Assembly: GCA_963755815.1 (NCBI GenBank)
Contig: CAVWLF010000001.1
Span: 124,001 to 188,000 of the forward strand
Length of the DNA stretch: 64,000 bases
Direction: 5' to 3'
Source of the DNA: Palsa-506 sp963755815
GTDB taxonomy: Bacteria; Actinomycetota; Actinomycetes; Streptosporangiales; Streptosporangiaceae
Shown here: in pieces, positions 50,747-58,743 of the stretch
Numbering within the stretch: position 1 is the first letter of the stretch
Layout: each line of letters begins with the position of its first letter
The notes under the pieces: model-generated
Told to the model about the DNA's origin: nothing
Seen by the model: only the letters and a program-made list of their open reading frames with translations
Databases searched by the model: none
Made by a program: the position numbers and the translations under genes

Positions 50747-51625
50747 TCAGACCTCCCGGGCCGCACGCGGCGAGCCAGCCTCGCCGCCCGAATAGCTATT
50801 CTGGCCGGCCGGCCCGAGCAGGTAACAGGCGATCGCGGCCGCGGAGGCCACGTTCAGCGAGCTCACTCCCCCGCTCATCGGTATCCGGACGCGCAGGTCC
50901 GCGGCCGCCAGCCAGCGGGCCGACAGCCCGTCCCCCTCGGTTCCGACCAGCAGCGCGATCGGGCCGCCGGCCGGTATCGGCCCGATCGGCACCGCGTCCG
51001 GCGCCGGCGTCAGCGCCAGCATCCGGAATCCGGCCTGCCGGAGACCGCCGAGCCCGTGCCGCCAGTCATCCAGCCGGGCGTAGGGCACCGAGAAGACCGC
51101 CCCCATCGACACCTTGACCGCGCGCCGGTAGAGCGGGTCAGCGCAGCGGGGCGCCAGGATCACCGCGTCGAATCCGAGCGCCGCCGCGCAGCGGAAGATC
51201 GCGCCCACATTCGCGTGATCCACGATGTCCTCCAGCACCACGACGCGGGCCGCCGCGCCCTTCCGGTCAGTGACGGCGGCCACCAGGCCGGCCACGGCGG
51301 GCAGCGGCCGCCGGTGCATCGAGGCGAGCGGGCCCCGGTGCACCCGGTAGCCGGTGAGCGCCTCGGCCGCCGCCGGGGCGATGACGTATACCGGGCCGGG
51401 ACAGCTAGCGGCCAGGTCCGCCAGGCCGGCCAGCCGGTCCTGCGTGACCAGCAGGGAGCGCACCTGGTAACCGGCCGCGATGGCCCGCCTGATCACCCGC
51501 TCGCCCTCGGCGACGAACAGCCCGTGCGCGGTCTCCAGTTTCCGGCGCAGGTGCACGTCGGTGAGCGCGACGTAGTCCGCGAGGCGCTGATCATCGACGT
51601 TGCTGACCGGGATCGGGGGCGGCAC
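50747..51625 (-). CDS. TrmH/SpoU-family RNA 2'-O-methyltransferase
   Basis: A 292-residue SPOUT methyltransferase. An N-terminal substrate-binding region (FVAEGERVIRRAIAAGY) precedes the knotted SAM domain. Its three motifs are VVLEDIVDHANVGAIFR, LLVGTEGDGLS and IPMSGGVSSLNVASAAAI. It methylates a ribose in rRNA or tRNA; the site is not predictable. A GTG start at 51625. First gene of the leftward unit. Confidence 0.93.
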   Translation of the reverse strand: MPPPIPVSNVDDQRLADYVALTDVHLRRKLETAHGLFVAEGERVIRRAIAAGYQVRSLLVTQDRLAGLADLAASCPGPVYVIAPAAAEALTGYRVHRGPLASMHRRPLPAVAGLVAAVTDRKGAAARVVVLEDIVDHANVGAIFRCAAALGFDAVILAPRCADPLYRRAVKVSMGAVFSVPYARLDDWRHGLGGLRQAGFRMLALTPAPDAVPIGPIPAGGPIALLVGTEGDGLSARWLAAADLRVRIPMSGGVSSLNVASAAAIACYLLGPAGQNSYSGGEAGSPRAAREV

Positions 51626-51768
51626 CTGGTCAGTCTGGCCGGCCCCGGACCGTTACGGCAGTGCCGGGCCTAAAGCGGGCAAGCCGGCCGATTCGCTGGT
51701 CACCGCTTGGATATAGTCAGCCAGCCGGATCTGGTGGCCGGAGCCGATGACCGACGGAAAGGTCTGCG

Positions 51769-53502
51769 GTGAGCGCTGGACGCACAGGACGGCCCGGCGC
51801 GGCCCGGCGCGGGGTACGGACCGGCGTTCTGGTGGCCGTGGCGGTGGTGATCGCGGCGGCGGTGATGGCCACTCTCAGTACGCAGGCGATCATGGCCAGC
51901 GCCCCGTGCGCGGGTAATCCGCTGCTGGTCAAGGTCGCCGCTGCGGACGACATCGCGCCCGCCATCCAGCAGGTCGGCCGGTACTTTAACCGCCTGCACC
52001 GGCTGCTGCACCGGCGCTGCGTGGAGGTTCAGGTGGCCGCGGTTCAGCCCGCCATCGCGGCGGCGATGGTCGACGGCAAGACGCCGCCGCGCGGGCGGCC
52101 GGCCATTGACGCGTGGATCCCGGACTCCAGCCTGTGGGTCGGCGTGGCCCACAGCGGGCCGGCTGGCGCGCAGCGGGTCCAGACCACCGGAATTGACGTG
52201 GCCCGGTCCCCGCTGATGATCGTGATGCCGCGATCGGCGGCGTCCCGGCGGCACCCGCTGGGCAGCTCGACGGGCTGGAACTTCCTGCTGCCACCGTCCG
52301 CCGGCGGCCCGCCGTCCGCGGCTGGCGTGCAGGTGGAGCTGCCTGATCCGGAGCAGAGTTCCGCCGGGCTAGCCACCGTCGTCGAGCTGCGACGGCTGCT
52401 CGGCACCGGCCCGGCCTCGGGGGAGAACTTCTCCAGGTTCGCCTTCGGCGCCCACCTGACGGCCCAGTATGACAGTCCGGCTGCGCTGGAGTCCCTCGTT
52501 GCCCTGGCCAAGCCCCCGCAGGATCAGAGCCCGGTCACCGTCGCCTCCGAGCAGGCGGTCGTGCAATACGATCTGGCGCACCCGGACCGGCCGCTCGCTG
52601 CTCGTTATCCCTCCGGCGGAACCCCGGAGCTTGACTACCCCTATGTGCTGACCACGACCAGCCGCCCGGAGCTCGCGGCGGCGGCGGAGTTCGGGCAGGT
52701 ACTCAGGCAGGACTACGCGGCCGCCGTGGTCCGTTTCGACGGCTTCCGCTCGGCGCCCGGCACGGCGGACCGGACGCCTGCCTCCTTCGGGCTGGCCCGG
52801 CAGCAGCTACGGCTGGCGGCGCTGGCCAGCCCGGGAGTGGCCCGGGCCACGCTGCGGGCCTGGAAAAAGCTCCGGATCGGCACCCGCCTGCTCGCGCTGG
52901 CCGACGTTTCCGGGTCGATGGCGCAGCCGGCCGGGCCGGGCGGCCCGAGCCTGGAGGAGGAACTCACCCAGACGGCCGACCAGGGGGTCGCGCTGTTCCC
53001 CGACAGCACCCGGATGGGCCTGTGGGAATTCGCGAGCGACCTGGACGGCACCAGGCCGTACCGCCGGCTCGTGTCCGTCGGGCCGATGAGCGCCGAGGTC
53101 GGGCTGATCACCCGCCGTCAGCAGATCGAGCAGCTCAACCAGGACCTGCGGCCCAGGGCGGGCAGCGCGGCCAGCCTCTACGACGCCACCCTGGCCGCCT
53201 ACCGGTACATGATCGGCACCTACCGGCCGCACTACGGCAACTTCGTGCTCGTGCTGACCGGCGGCGCGGGCAACGCGCCGGGCGACATATCCCCCGGCCG
53301 GCTGCTCCGGCAGGTGCACGCCCTCAGCCGCCCGGGCCGCCATGTCGCGATCGTCTTCCTGGTCCTCGGCCCGTCCGGTAACTTCGCCGCCATGCAGCGG
53401 ATTGCCGCCGCCACCGGCGGGTCAGCCTTCCGGATCACCGACCCGGCCGAGATCAACAAGGACTTCTTCCAGAGCCTCGCCCACAGCATCGCCCCTGGCT
53501 GA
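51769..53502 (+). CDS. Exported solute-binding-like protein fused to a von Willebrand A domain
   Basis: A 577-residue protein. An Arg-rich N-terminus and hydrophobic helix (TGVLVAVAVVIAAAVMATL) anchor or export it. Residues about 45-340 resemble an extracellular binding-protein fold (DAWIPDSSLWVGVA, PLMIVMPRSAA). Residues about 370-570 are a vWA domain with the metal-ion motif DVSGSMA (D379) and later Thr/Asp positions. Similar fusions are common in actinobacteria but not characterised; an adhesion or sensing role in the cell envelope is plausible only. The GTG start follows ggaaagg. Confidence 0.85.
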   Translation: MSAGRTGRPGAARRGVRTGVLVAVAVVIAAAVMATLSTQAIMASAPCAGNPLLVKVAAADDIAPAIQQVGRYFNRLHRLLHRRCVEVQVAAVQPAIAAAMVDGKTPPRGRPAIDAWIPDSSLWVGVAHSGPAGAQRVQTTGIDVARSPLMIVMPRSAASRRHPLGSSTGWNFLLPPSAGGPPSAAGVQVELPDPEQSSAGLATVVELRRLLGTGPASGENFSRFAFGAHLTAQYDSPAALESLVALAKPPQDQSPVTVASEQAVVQYDLAHPDRPLAARYPSGGTPELDYPYVLTTTSRPELAAAAEFGQVLRQDYAAAVVRFDGFRSAPGTADRTPASFGLARQQLRLAALASPGVARATLRAWKKLRIGTRLLALADVSGSMAQPAGPGGPSLEEELTQTADQGVALFPDSTRMGLWEFASDLDGTRPYRRLVSVGPMSAEVGLITRRQQIEQLNQDLRPRAGSAASLYDATLAAYRYMIGTYRPHYGNFVLVLTGGAGNAPGDISPGRLLRQVHALSRPGRHVAIVFLVLGPSGNFAAMQRIAAATGGSAFRITDPAEINKDFFQSLAHSIAPG

Positions 53503-53595
53503 GGCGCGGCCGGCGGCCCGGTGAGGTTTTGCCGGAACGGGGATGATCCTGGCCGTTTCGTGTGAACCTGCTATCGCCGCAGCGCGTCATGTTTG

Positions 53596-53628
53596 TGAGG
53601 CCCGGCGAGAGCGGGGCGCCGGGCCTCA
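53596..53628. terminator. Bidirectional hairpin between convergent genes
   Basis: A perfect 12-bp stem (tgaggcccggcg/cgccgggcctca) with a 9-base loop. The right arm contains the stop codon of the leftward kinase gene. It can end both that gene and the vWA gene. Confidence 0.65.
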
Positions 53629-54723
53629 TCCAATCTTCTTTCCCGGGTTCTTCTTCCCGGGGATGGCCAGCGGGTCGGAATCCAGCAGCTGGTGCGCCCG
53701 CTCGATCAGCAGCGGCACGGCATGCCCCTCCCGCTCGAAGCCCTCGCCCACGGTCTGGCGCTGCAGGTACCTGGCGTGGATGCCCTCCAGGACGACGGCC
53801 AGCTTGAAGCAGCCGAACGCCATGTAGTAGCCGATGCCGGAGATGTCCCGGCCGGTCAGCTCCGCGTACCGGCTGGCCAGCTCGGCCCGGCTGAAGAACC
53901 CGGGCAGTGACGTCGCCGCCGCGCCCACGTTGATCATCCGCCAGTCCTCGTCGTCGGCATCGGCCCAGTACATGAGCGTCAGCCCCAGGTCGGCCAGCGG
54001 ATCGCCGAGCGTCGACATCTCCCAGTCGACCACGGCCGCGATGTCCGGCCGGCGGCCGAGCACGACCAGCATGTTGTCGAGCCGGAAGTCGCCATGGACG
54101 AGCGCGGCGTCGCCCGTGCTCGGGAGCCCGGCGGTCAGCCTCTCGACCAGGCGGTCGTAGCCGGGCATCTCCCGCGTGGCGGACAGCTCCCACTGCCGCT
54201 GCCAGCGGGCGAGCTGCCGGGCCAGGTAACCTTCCGGCCGCCCGAATCCGGTCAGCCCGGCGGCGGACAGGTCCAGCCCGTGGATGGCGGCCAGCATCTC
54301 GATCAGCCGTTCCGACAACTGGCGCGCCTGGTCCGGCGTCACCTGCTCGCCGTCCTCGCGCGAGCGCAGGACCAGGCCGTCCACGTACTCCATCAGGTAG
54401 AACGGCGCGCCGATGACGTCGGAGTCCGGGCAGAACGCGACCGGCGCGGGAACGGGGATCGCCGTCCCGTGCAAGGCCGACAGCACGCGGTACTCCCTGG
54501 TCATGTCGTGGGCGGTCGGCAGCACATGACCGAGCGGAGGCCGGCGAAGTACCAGCCTGGCCGCGGAAACGAAATCAAGCCGGTAGGTCAGGTTCGAGCG
54601 GCCGCCCGCGATCAGCTCGATGCCCGCCAGCTCGCGGCCCGAGGCGGAGCCGCAGGCGCTGCTGATCCACCGGGCCAGCCGGGCGCCATCCTCGATCCCC
54701 GGGACGCTGATCTCCTTCGTCAT
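53626..54723 (-). CDS. APH/choline-kinase-like phosphotransferase family protein
   Basis: A 365-residue protein-kinase-fold small-molecule kinase. The nucleotide loop is GGRSNLTYRL and the catalytic loop LVHGDFRLDNMLV (Asp). The metal-binding site is VVDWEMSTLGDPLADLG. This DWE-STLGDP pattern is typical of the acyl-CoA-dehydrogenase-associated (ACAD10/FadE36-like) subgroup rather than of aminoglycoside-resistance enzymes. The ATG at 54723 follows ggcggga. The substrate may be a hydroxy acid or its CoA ester; no acyl-CoA gene adjoins. The last residues are Lys/Gly-rich. Confidence 0.87.
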   Translation of the reverse strand: MTKEISVPGIEDGARLARWISSACGSASGRELAGIELIAGGRSNLTYRLDFVSAARLVLRRPPLGHVLPTAHDMTREYRVLSALHGTAIPVPAPVAFCPDSDVIGAPFYLMEYVDGLVLRSREDGEQVTPDQARQLSERLIEMLAAIHGLDLSAAGLTGFGRPEGYLARQLARWQRQWELSATREMPGYDRLVERLTAGLPSTGDAALVHGDFRLDNMLVVLGRRPDIAAVVDWEMSTLGDPLADLGLTLMYWADADDEDWRMINVGAAATSLPGFFSRAELASRYAELTGRDISGIGYYMAFGCFKLAVVLEGIHARYLQRQTVGEGFEREGHAVPLLIERAHQLLDSDPLAIPGKKNPGKKIG

Positions 54724-54909
54724 TCCCGCCTCGCCTGCCTCATCCGCGCTCGCATGGGTCCAATGATCCGCCTGTCCGGGACGGTACACGGCGGCCGCCA
54801 AAAGCATGCCTTCCGGCTCAGGGCTGGACTAATGCGCCGCCCTGACGTAGGCAGGTAAGAAGGGGGCGGCCAGGCCGGTGGTCTAGACCCTTGCGGCGGA
54901 AGGAGCGCG

Positions 54910-55704
54910 GTGACTGACGCATGGATGCCCGATGCCTGGTACCTGCGAGCAGCAGCCGACGGAGGCCATCTGGGCGGCGGCGCTCCGCGGGCCGTCTGGC
55001 AGGCGGCGGGCGCCGATCCCGCGGTGGTCTCGGCCCGATCGGTGGCCGATCGCATGATCGAACTCGACCAGGCCGGCCACCTGGCCTGGAATCCGCTGAC
55101 CGGGGAGATCATCCAGCTGATCTCGGTCCTGCGGGCCGGGCGCTCGCTGGGCGGGCCGGAGGGCCTGGCCCCGCCGGGGCCCGCTCGCGCGGCGGACTCA
55201 GCGGCACCTCCGCCGGCCGCCGAGGCGGTCAACGCCGAGGGACGGGTCTGCGTGCAGATCTGCGTGGTGGCCTTCGCCTGGGATCCGTTCACGGCGGGCC
55301 CGATGATCGGCCTGCGGCACATCATGAGCTGGCTCGACTCGTGGGGGGTCGCGCGGTGCTGGCCGGCCGGCCAGCCCGCGGCGTTCCCGCCATCGCACAC
55401 CGGCGTCCGCTGCCGCAAGCGGTGGGCGCAGGGCGGTCATTTCGGCGCGTCGCAGGTCCCGGGCTGGACGGCGGGCGGCCCGGGTGCGATCGACATCGGC
55501 AAGCTGACCGGAATCCGGCCGCCACGGACGCACTCCGAGCCGGAACGGGCCGGGCGGGAACAGGCCGGGCCGGAACGAGCCGGGCCGGAACGGACCGGGC
55601 CGGAACGAGCCGGGGAGGCCGGGCTGGCCGCCTTTGACGGCATCTTCGCGGCGCCCGGGCCGGCCCCCGCGGCCGCGGCCGGCTCGCTCACCCCGGTCGG
55701 CTGA
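54910..55704 (+). CDS. Degenerate amidase/PGRP-like protein with C-terminal PERAG repeats
   Basis: A 264-residue protein of unknown activity. Its layout follows actinobacterial peptidoglycan-amidase-like proteins. GAPRAVWQAAG stands where active relatives have a VWHTTE-type motif, and QICVVAFAWDPF and GHFGASQVPGWTAGGPGAIDIGKL stand where they have a GHQHVP...PGAIDI-type end. The zinc-binding histidine of the first motif is missing, so it is probably not an amidase. The last part carries five 15-bp repeats coding PERAG-like pentads. No signal peptide is seen. The comparison is from memory and needs a profile search. The GTG start follows ggaaggagc. Confidence 0.6.
   Translation: MTDAWMPDAWYLRAAADGGHLGGGAPRAVWQAAGADPAVVSARSVADRMIELDQAGHLAWNPLTGEIIQLISVLRAGRSLGGPEGLAPPGPARAADSAAPPPAAEAVNAEGRVCVQICVVAFAWDPFTAGPMIGLRHIMSWLDSWGVARCWPAGQPAAFPPSHTGVRCRKRWAQGGHFGASQVPGWTAGGPGAIDIGKLTGIRPPRTHSEPERAGREQAGPERAGPERTGPERAGEAGLAAFDGIFAAPGPAPAAAAGSLTPVG
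55539..55613. repeat. Five 15-bp tandem repeats in a coding region
   Basis: Units of the form gccggaacgrgccgg start at 55539, 55554, 55569, 55584 and 55599 and encode (G)PERAG/REQAG pentads. The frame is kept. They sit in the variable tail of the amidase-like protein. Confidence 0.85.
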
Positions 55705-55710
55705 CGGCCC

Positions 55711-57117
55711 TTACCGGGCCGCCAGGGCGGCCACGATCTGCCTGAGCACCCGGCAGGCGCGGGTGACCTGGTGCACGGACGCGCCGCCGTAGCCGAGCAC
55801 CAGGCCGTCCGCCGACGGCCGCCCGGCGAAGTAGCGCTCCAGGGTCAGCACCGCGACGCCGCGCCGGCCGGCGCTGGCGGCGACCTGATCCGCCGTGCCC
55901 GGCGGCAGCCGGAGTACCACGTGCAGTCCGGCGGTGTCACCGAGCAGGCGGGCTGGGCCGGGCAGATCACCAAGTACGGCGACGATCGCCGACCGGCGCC
56001 GCGCGTACTCACGGCGCATCCGCCGCACGTGCCGGTCCAGGTCTCCGCTGCCGAGCAGGGCGAGCAGGGCCCGCTGGGCGGCCTCCGACGTGCGGTCGCC
56101 GATGTCCTGCCTGGCCCCGGCGATGACCTCGGCCAGGTCGGGGCGGGCAACCAGCCACCCCACCCCCATGGCCGGGGTCAGCGTCTTGGCCGTGGTGCCG
56201 AGATGGACCACGGCGCCGGGCTCCAGGCCGAACAGGGCCGGCAGCGGCGCGACGTCGTACCGGAACTCGCTGTCGTAGTCATCCTCGACGATGAGCGCGC
56301 CGGTCGTCCTGGCCCAGGCCAGCAGCGACTGCCGGCGCGGGACCGGCAGGCGCCCGCCGAGCGGGTACTGGTGCGCGGGCGTGGTGTAGACCATGCGCAA
56401 GCCGTCCGGGAGCTCGCCGGTCACCAGGCCGTGCTCGTCAGCCCGGCAGGGCACGATCCGCGCGCCGCGGGCCGCGAAGACCGCCCGGGCCGCCGGGTAC
56501 CCGGGCTCCTCGACACCGACGGCGTCCCCCGGACGCAGCATCGCGGTGGCCAGCAGGCCTAGCCCGTTCGTCACCCCGCGGGTGACCAGGATCTGGCCCG
56601 GCCCGCAGGATATGCCGCGACTGCGCCGCAGGTGCGCGGCGAGGGTTACCCGGAGTTCCGGCAGACCGCGCGGGTCGGGCCAGGCGGACGGCGGCACGGC
56701 ACCGGCCTGCCGCCAGGCCCGGCGCCAGGCCGCCGGATCGATGCCGCCGGCCCACGGGATCCCGGGCCGTAGCTCGATCATCGCCGCCGTGGTCTCCGCA
56801 CCCGCCGCGGTCTCGGCCGGACCCGCGTCGGGGGCGGGATCCGGGCGCTGCCCGGGTGCGCCGGGCGCGACGAAGGTACCCGAGCCATGCCGCCCCTCCA
56901 GCCAGCCCTCCGCCTCCAGCTGGGCGTAGGCAGCCGTGACCACCGTGCGGCTGACCCCCAGCGACATGGCCAGGGCGCGGCTGGCCGGCATCCGCTCCCG
57001 GGCGCCGAGCCGCCCGTCGGCGATGCCTGACCGCAGCTGGCCGGCAATCTGCGCGGACAGCGGCAGGTCCCGCCCGCGATCAGCGTCGAGCGGGAACTCG
57101 ACGGCAACTCGCGACAA
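55711..57117 (-). CDS. MocR/PdxR-type GntR regulator with aminotransferase domain
   Basis: A 468-residue regulator. The GntR winged helix is at residues about 15-85 (SRALAMSLGVSRTVVTAAYAQL). After a linker comes a fold-type-I aminotransferase domain with VEDDYDSEFRYD and a PLP-lysine region TTAKTLTPAMGVGW. Such proteins sense pyridoxal phosphate or an amino-compound adduct. The TTG at 57117 is chosen because gggagagg precedes it at good spacing. It is divergent from a PNPOx-family gene with an inverted repeat between them. It is likely to control that gene and itself. Confidence 0.92.
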   Translation of the reverse strand: MSRVAVEFPLDADRGRDLPLSAQIAGQLRSGIADGRLGARERMPASRALAMSLGVSRTVVTAAYAQLEAEGWLEGRHGSGTFVAPGAPGQRPDPAPDAGPAETAAGAETTAAMIELRPGIPWAGGIDPAAWRRAWRQAGAVPPSAWPDPRGLPELRVTLAAHLRRSRGISCGPGQILVTRGVTNGLGLLATAMLRPGDAVGVEEPGYPAARAVFAARGARIVPCRADEHGLVTGELPDGLRMVYTTPAHQYPLGGRLPVPRRQSLLAWARTTGALIVEDDYDSEFRYDVAPLPALFGLEPGAVVHLGTTAKTLTPAMGVGWLVARPDLAEVIAGARQDIGDRTSEAAQRALLALLGSGDLDRHVRRMRREYARRRSAIVAVLGDLPGPARLLGDTAGLHVVLRLPPGTADQVAASAGRRGVAVLTLERYFAGRPSADGLVLGYGGASVHQVTRACRVLRQIVAALAAR

Positions 57118-57136
57118 GTGGTCCTCTCCCTTTTGT

Positions 57137-57167
57137 CTAAAGTGGCTATTTGAGTAAGTCCACTTAG
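57137..57167. promoter_or_regulatory. Inverted repeat between MocR and PNPOx genes
   Basis: ctaaagtgg (57137-57145) and ccacttag (57160-57167) form an imperfect inverted repeat with a 14-bp spacer, in an A/T-rich 68-bp divergent promoter gap. MocR regulators bind paired AGTGG-like boxes, so this is a candidate operator. Confidence 0.55.
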
Positions 57168-57185
57168 CTTATACGGTAGACCATC

Positions 57186-57857
57186 ATGAGCACCGACCTC
57201 ACCCTCTCCCGCACCGAGCGCACCCGGCTGCACCGCCTCCGGGAACGCGGCCGGAGCGATCGCGCCGAACTGCACGCCGTACTGGACGCCGGGCTGATCT
57301 GCCACCTCGGCGTGCTCGTCGATGGCTCGCCGGTCGTGCTGCCGACCGGCTACGGCCGGGCGGGCGACATCCTTTACCTGCACGGATCGTCGGCCAACCG
57401 CTCCCTGCTCGCCGCCGACGGGCAGGATGCCTGCGTGACCGTGACGCACCTGGACGGCATGGTGTGCGCCCGGGCGATCTTCCATCATTCGATGAACTAC
57501 CGCAGCGCCGTCGTGTTCGGCCGGCCACGGCTGATCACCGACGAACCGGGCAAGCTGGCCGGGCTGCAGGCCGTCACCGAGCAGCTGATTCCCGGCCGGT
57601 GGGCGCAGGCACGCCCGCCGACCCGCAAGGAACTCGCGGCCACCGCCGTGCTCGCGCTGCCGCTCGACGAGGCATCGGTGAAGGTCCGCACCGGCCCGCC
57701 CAAGGACGAGCCGGAGGACTACCAGCTGGACATCTGGGCGGGCGTGGTCCCGTCCGCGCTGACCTTCGGGCCGGCCGAGCCCGACCCCGCGCTCCCGCCC
57801 GGGATGGCGGTCCCGGGCCATATCAGCGCCCTCTCCCGGCGGATCAGCGGCAGCTGA
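57186..57857 (+). CDS. Pyridoxamine 5'-phosphate oxidase-family FMN-binding protein
   Basis: A 223-residue split-barrel flavin (or F420) protein. It opens with RLRERGRSDRAELHAVLDAGLICHLGVL, then GYGRAGDILYLHGSSANRSLLA and FHHSMNYRSAVVFG. This subgroup typically sits next to a MocR regulator, as it does here. The reaction is not established; it is distinct from the PdxH of vitamin B6 synthesis. The gene starts 68 bp from the regulator. Confidence 0.88.
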   Translation: MSTDLTLSRTERTRLHRLRERGRSDRAELHAVLDAGLICHLGVLVDGSPVVLPTGYGRAGDILYLHGSSANRSLLAADGQDACVTVTHLDGMVCARAIFHHSMNYRSAVVFGRPRLITDEPGKLAGLQAVTEQLIPGRWAQARPPTRKELAATAVLALPLDEASVKVRTGPPKDEPEDYQLDIWAGVVPSALTFGPAEPDPALPPGMAVPGHISALSRRISGS

Positions 57858-57910
57858 CGCGTCCGGGCCGGAATCATCATTCGGGGCTACCGGGGGCCTA
57901 GGCTGGGGGC

Positions 57911-58591
57911 ATGACTGACCGGCTCGTCTGGATCGACTGCGAAATGACCGGGCTCGATCTGACCCGTGATGCCCTGGTCGAGATCGCCTGCCTGGTGACC
58001 GACGGCCAGCTCAACATGCTGGACGACGGCATCAACCTCGTGATCAAGCCGCCGGCCGAGGCGCTCGACCACATGCCGGACGTCGTACGCGAGATGCATA
58101 CCAAGTCCGGCCTGCTGTCCGAGCTCAGCGCCGGGATCACCCTGGCCGAGGCCCAGGGGCAGGTGCTGGCGTACGTGCGCACGCATGTGCCCGAGTCGAA
58201 GAAGGTGCCGCTCTGCGGCAACTCGATCGCCACCGACCGGTCGTTCCTGGCCCGGGACATGCCGGAGCTGGACGCGTTCCTGCACTACCGGATGGTGGAC
58301 GTATCGAGCATCAAGGAACTGGCCCGGCGCTGGTTCCCCCGGGCGTATTTCGCCAGCCCGGAGAAGCACGGCGGCCACCGCGCCCTGGCGGACATCCGGG
58401 AGAGCATCCAGGAGCTGGGCTATTACCGCGAGGCCGTCTTCGTCCGGCCGCCGGGCCCGGACTCGGCGACCGCCCGGCAGATCGCGGCGCGGCACACCGG
58501 GCTCAGTCCGGCGGCCGCGGCACCCGGTGCCGAGGCCGGGCCGGCCACGTCCGGCGGGGCCCCGGCCGCGGAGCCTGGTTCTGCCCGGTGA
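57911..58591 (+). CDS. orn: Oligoribonuclease
   Basis: A 3'-5' exoribonuclease that degrades 2-5-nt RNA fragments and pGpG. The DEDDh motifs are all present: WIDCEMTGLD, NSIATDRSFLARDMPELD and the HGGHRALADIRES end with the catalytic His and Asp. The catalytic core is about 190 residues; the last 35 are an Ala/Pro-rich tail. In a cell with a diguanylate-cyclase-like gene 2 kb away, its pGpG-removal role would matter. It is followed by tRNA-His, as in many actinobacteria. Confidence 0.95.
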   Translation: MTDRLVWIDCEMTGLDLTRDALVEIACLVTDGQLNMLDDGINLVIKPPAEALDHMPDVVREMHTKSGLLSELSAGITLAEAQGQVLAYVRTHVPESKKVPLCGNSIATDRSFLARDMPELDAFLHYRMVDVSSIKELARRWFPRAYFASPEKHGGHRALADIRESIQELGYYREAVFVRPPGPDSATARQIAARHTGLSPAAAAPGAEAGPATSGGAPAAEPGSAR

Positions 58592-58616
58592 GCGAATCCC
58601 GGTATGCTGCGTGAAA

Positions 58617-58642
58617 CCGCGGGGCGAATCTTCGCCGCGCGG
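58617..58642. terminator. Possible hairpin between orn and tRNA-His
   Basis: Self-complementary ggcgaa-tc-ttcgcc within ccgcg/cgcgg flanks, 26 bp after the orn stop and just before the tRNA. It could be an orn terminator or a tRNA leader structure. Confidence 0.35.
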
Positions 58643-58646
58643 CCAT

Positions 58647-58724
58647 GGTGGGCGTAGCTCAGCTGGTTAGAGCGCCAGGTTGTGGTCCTGGATGTCGGGG
58701 GTTCGAATCCCCTCGCTCACCCCA
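58647..58724 (+). tRNA. tRNA-His: tRNA-His (anticodon GTG)
   Basis: A full cloverleaf. The acceptor arms GTGGGCG/CGCTCAC have the extra G(-1) at 58647 facing C73 at 58721, the identity element of tRNA-His. The D arm has GTAGCTCAGCTGGTTAGAGC. The anticodon stem is CCAGG/CCTGG with GTG at 58682-58684. The T loop is GTTCGAATC, and CCA is encoded at 58722-58724. Confidence 0.98.
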
Positions 58725-58743
58725 AGTGTGATATCTGGAGACG

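Noticed and set aside
53626..54723. Aminoglycoside phosphotransferase resistance gene
   Set aside because: The kinase fold is right, but the DWE-STLGDPLADLG pattern fits the metabolic ACAD-associated subgroup rather than antibiotic kinases.
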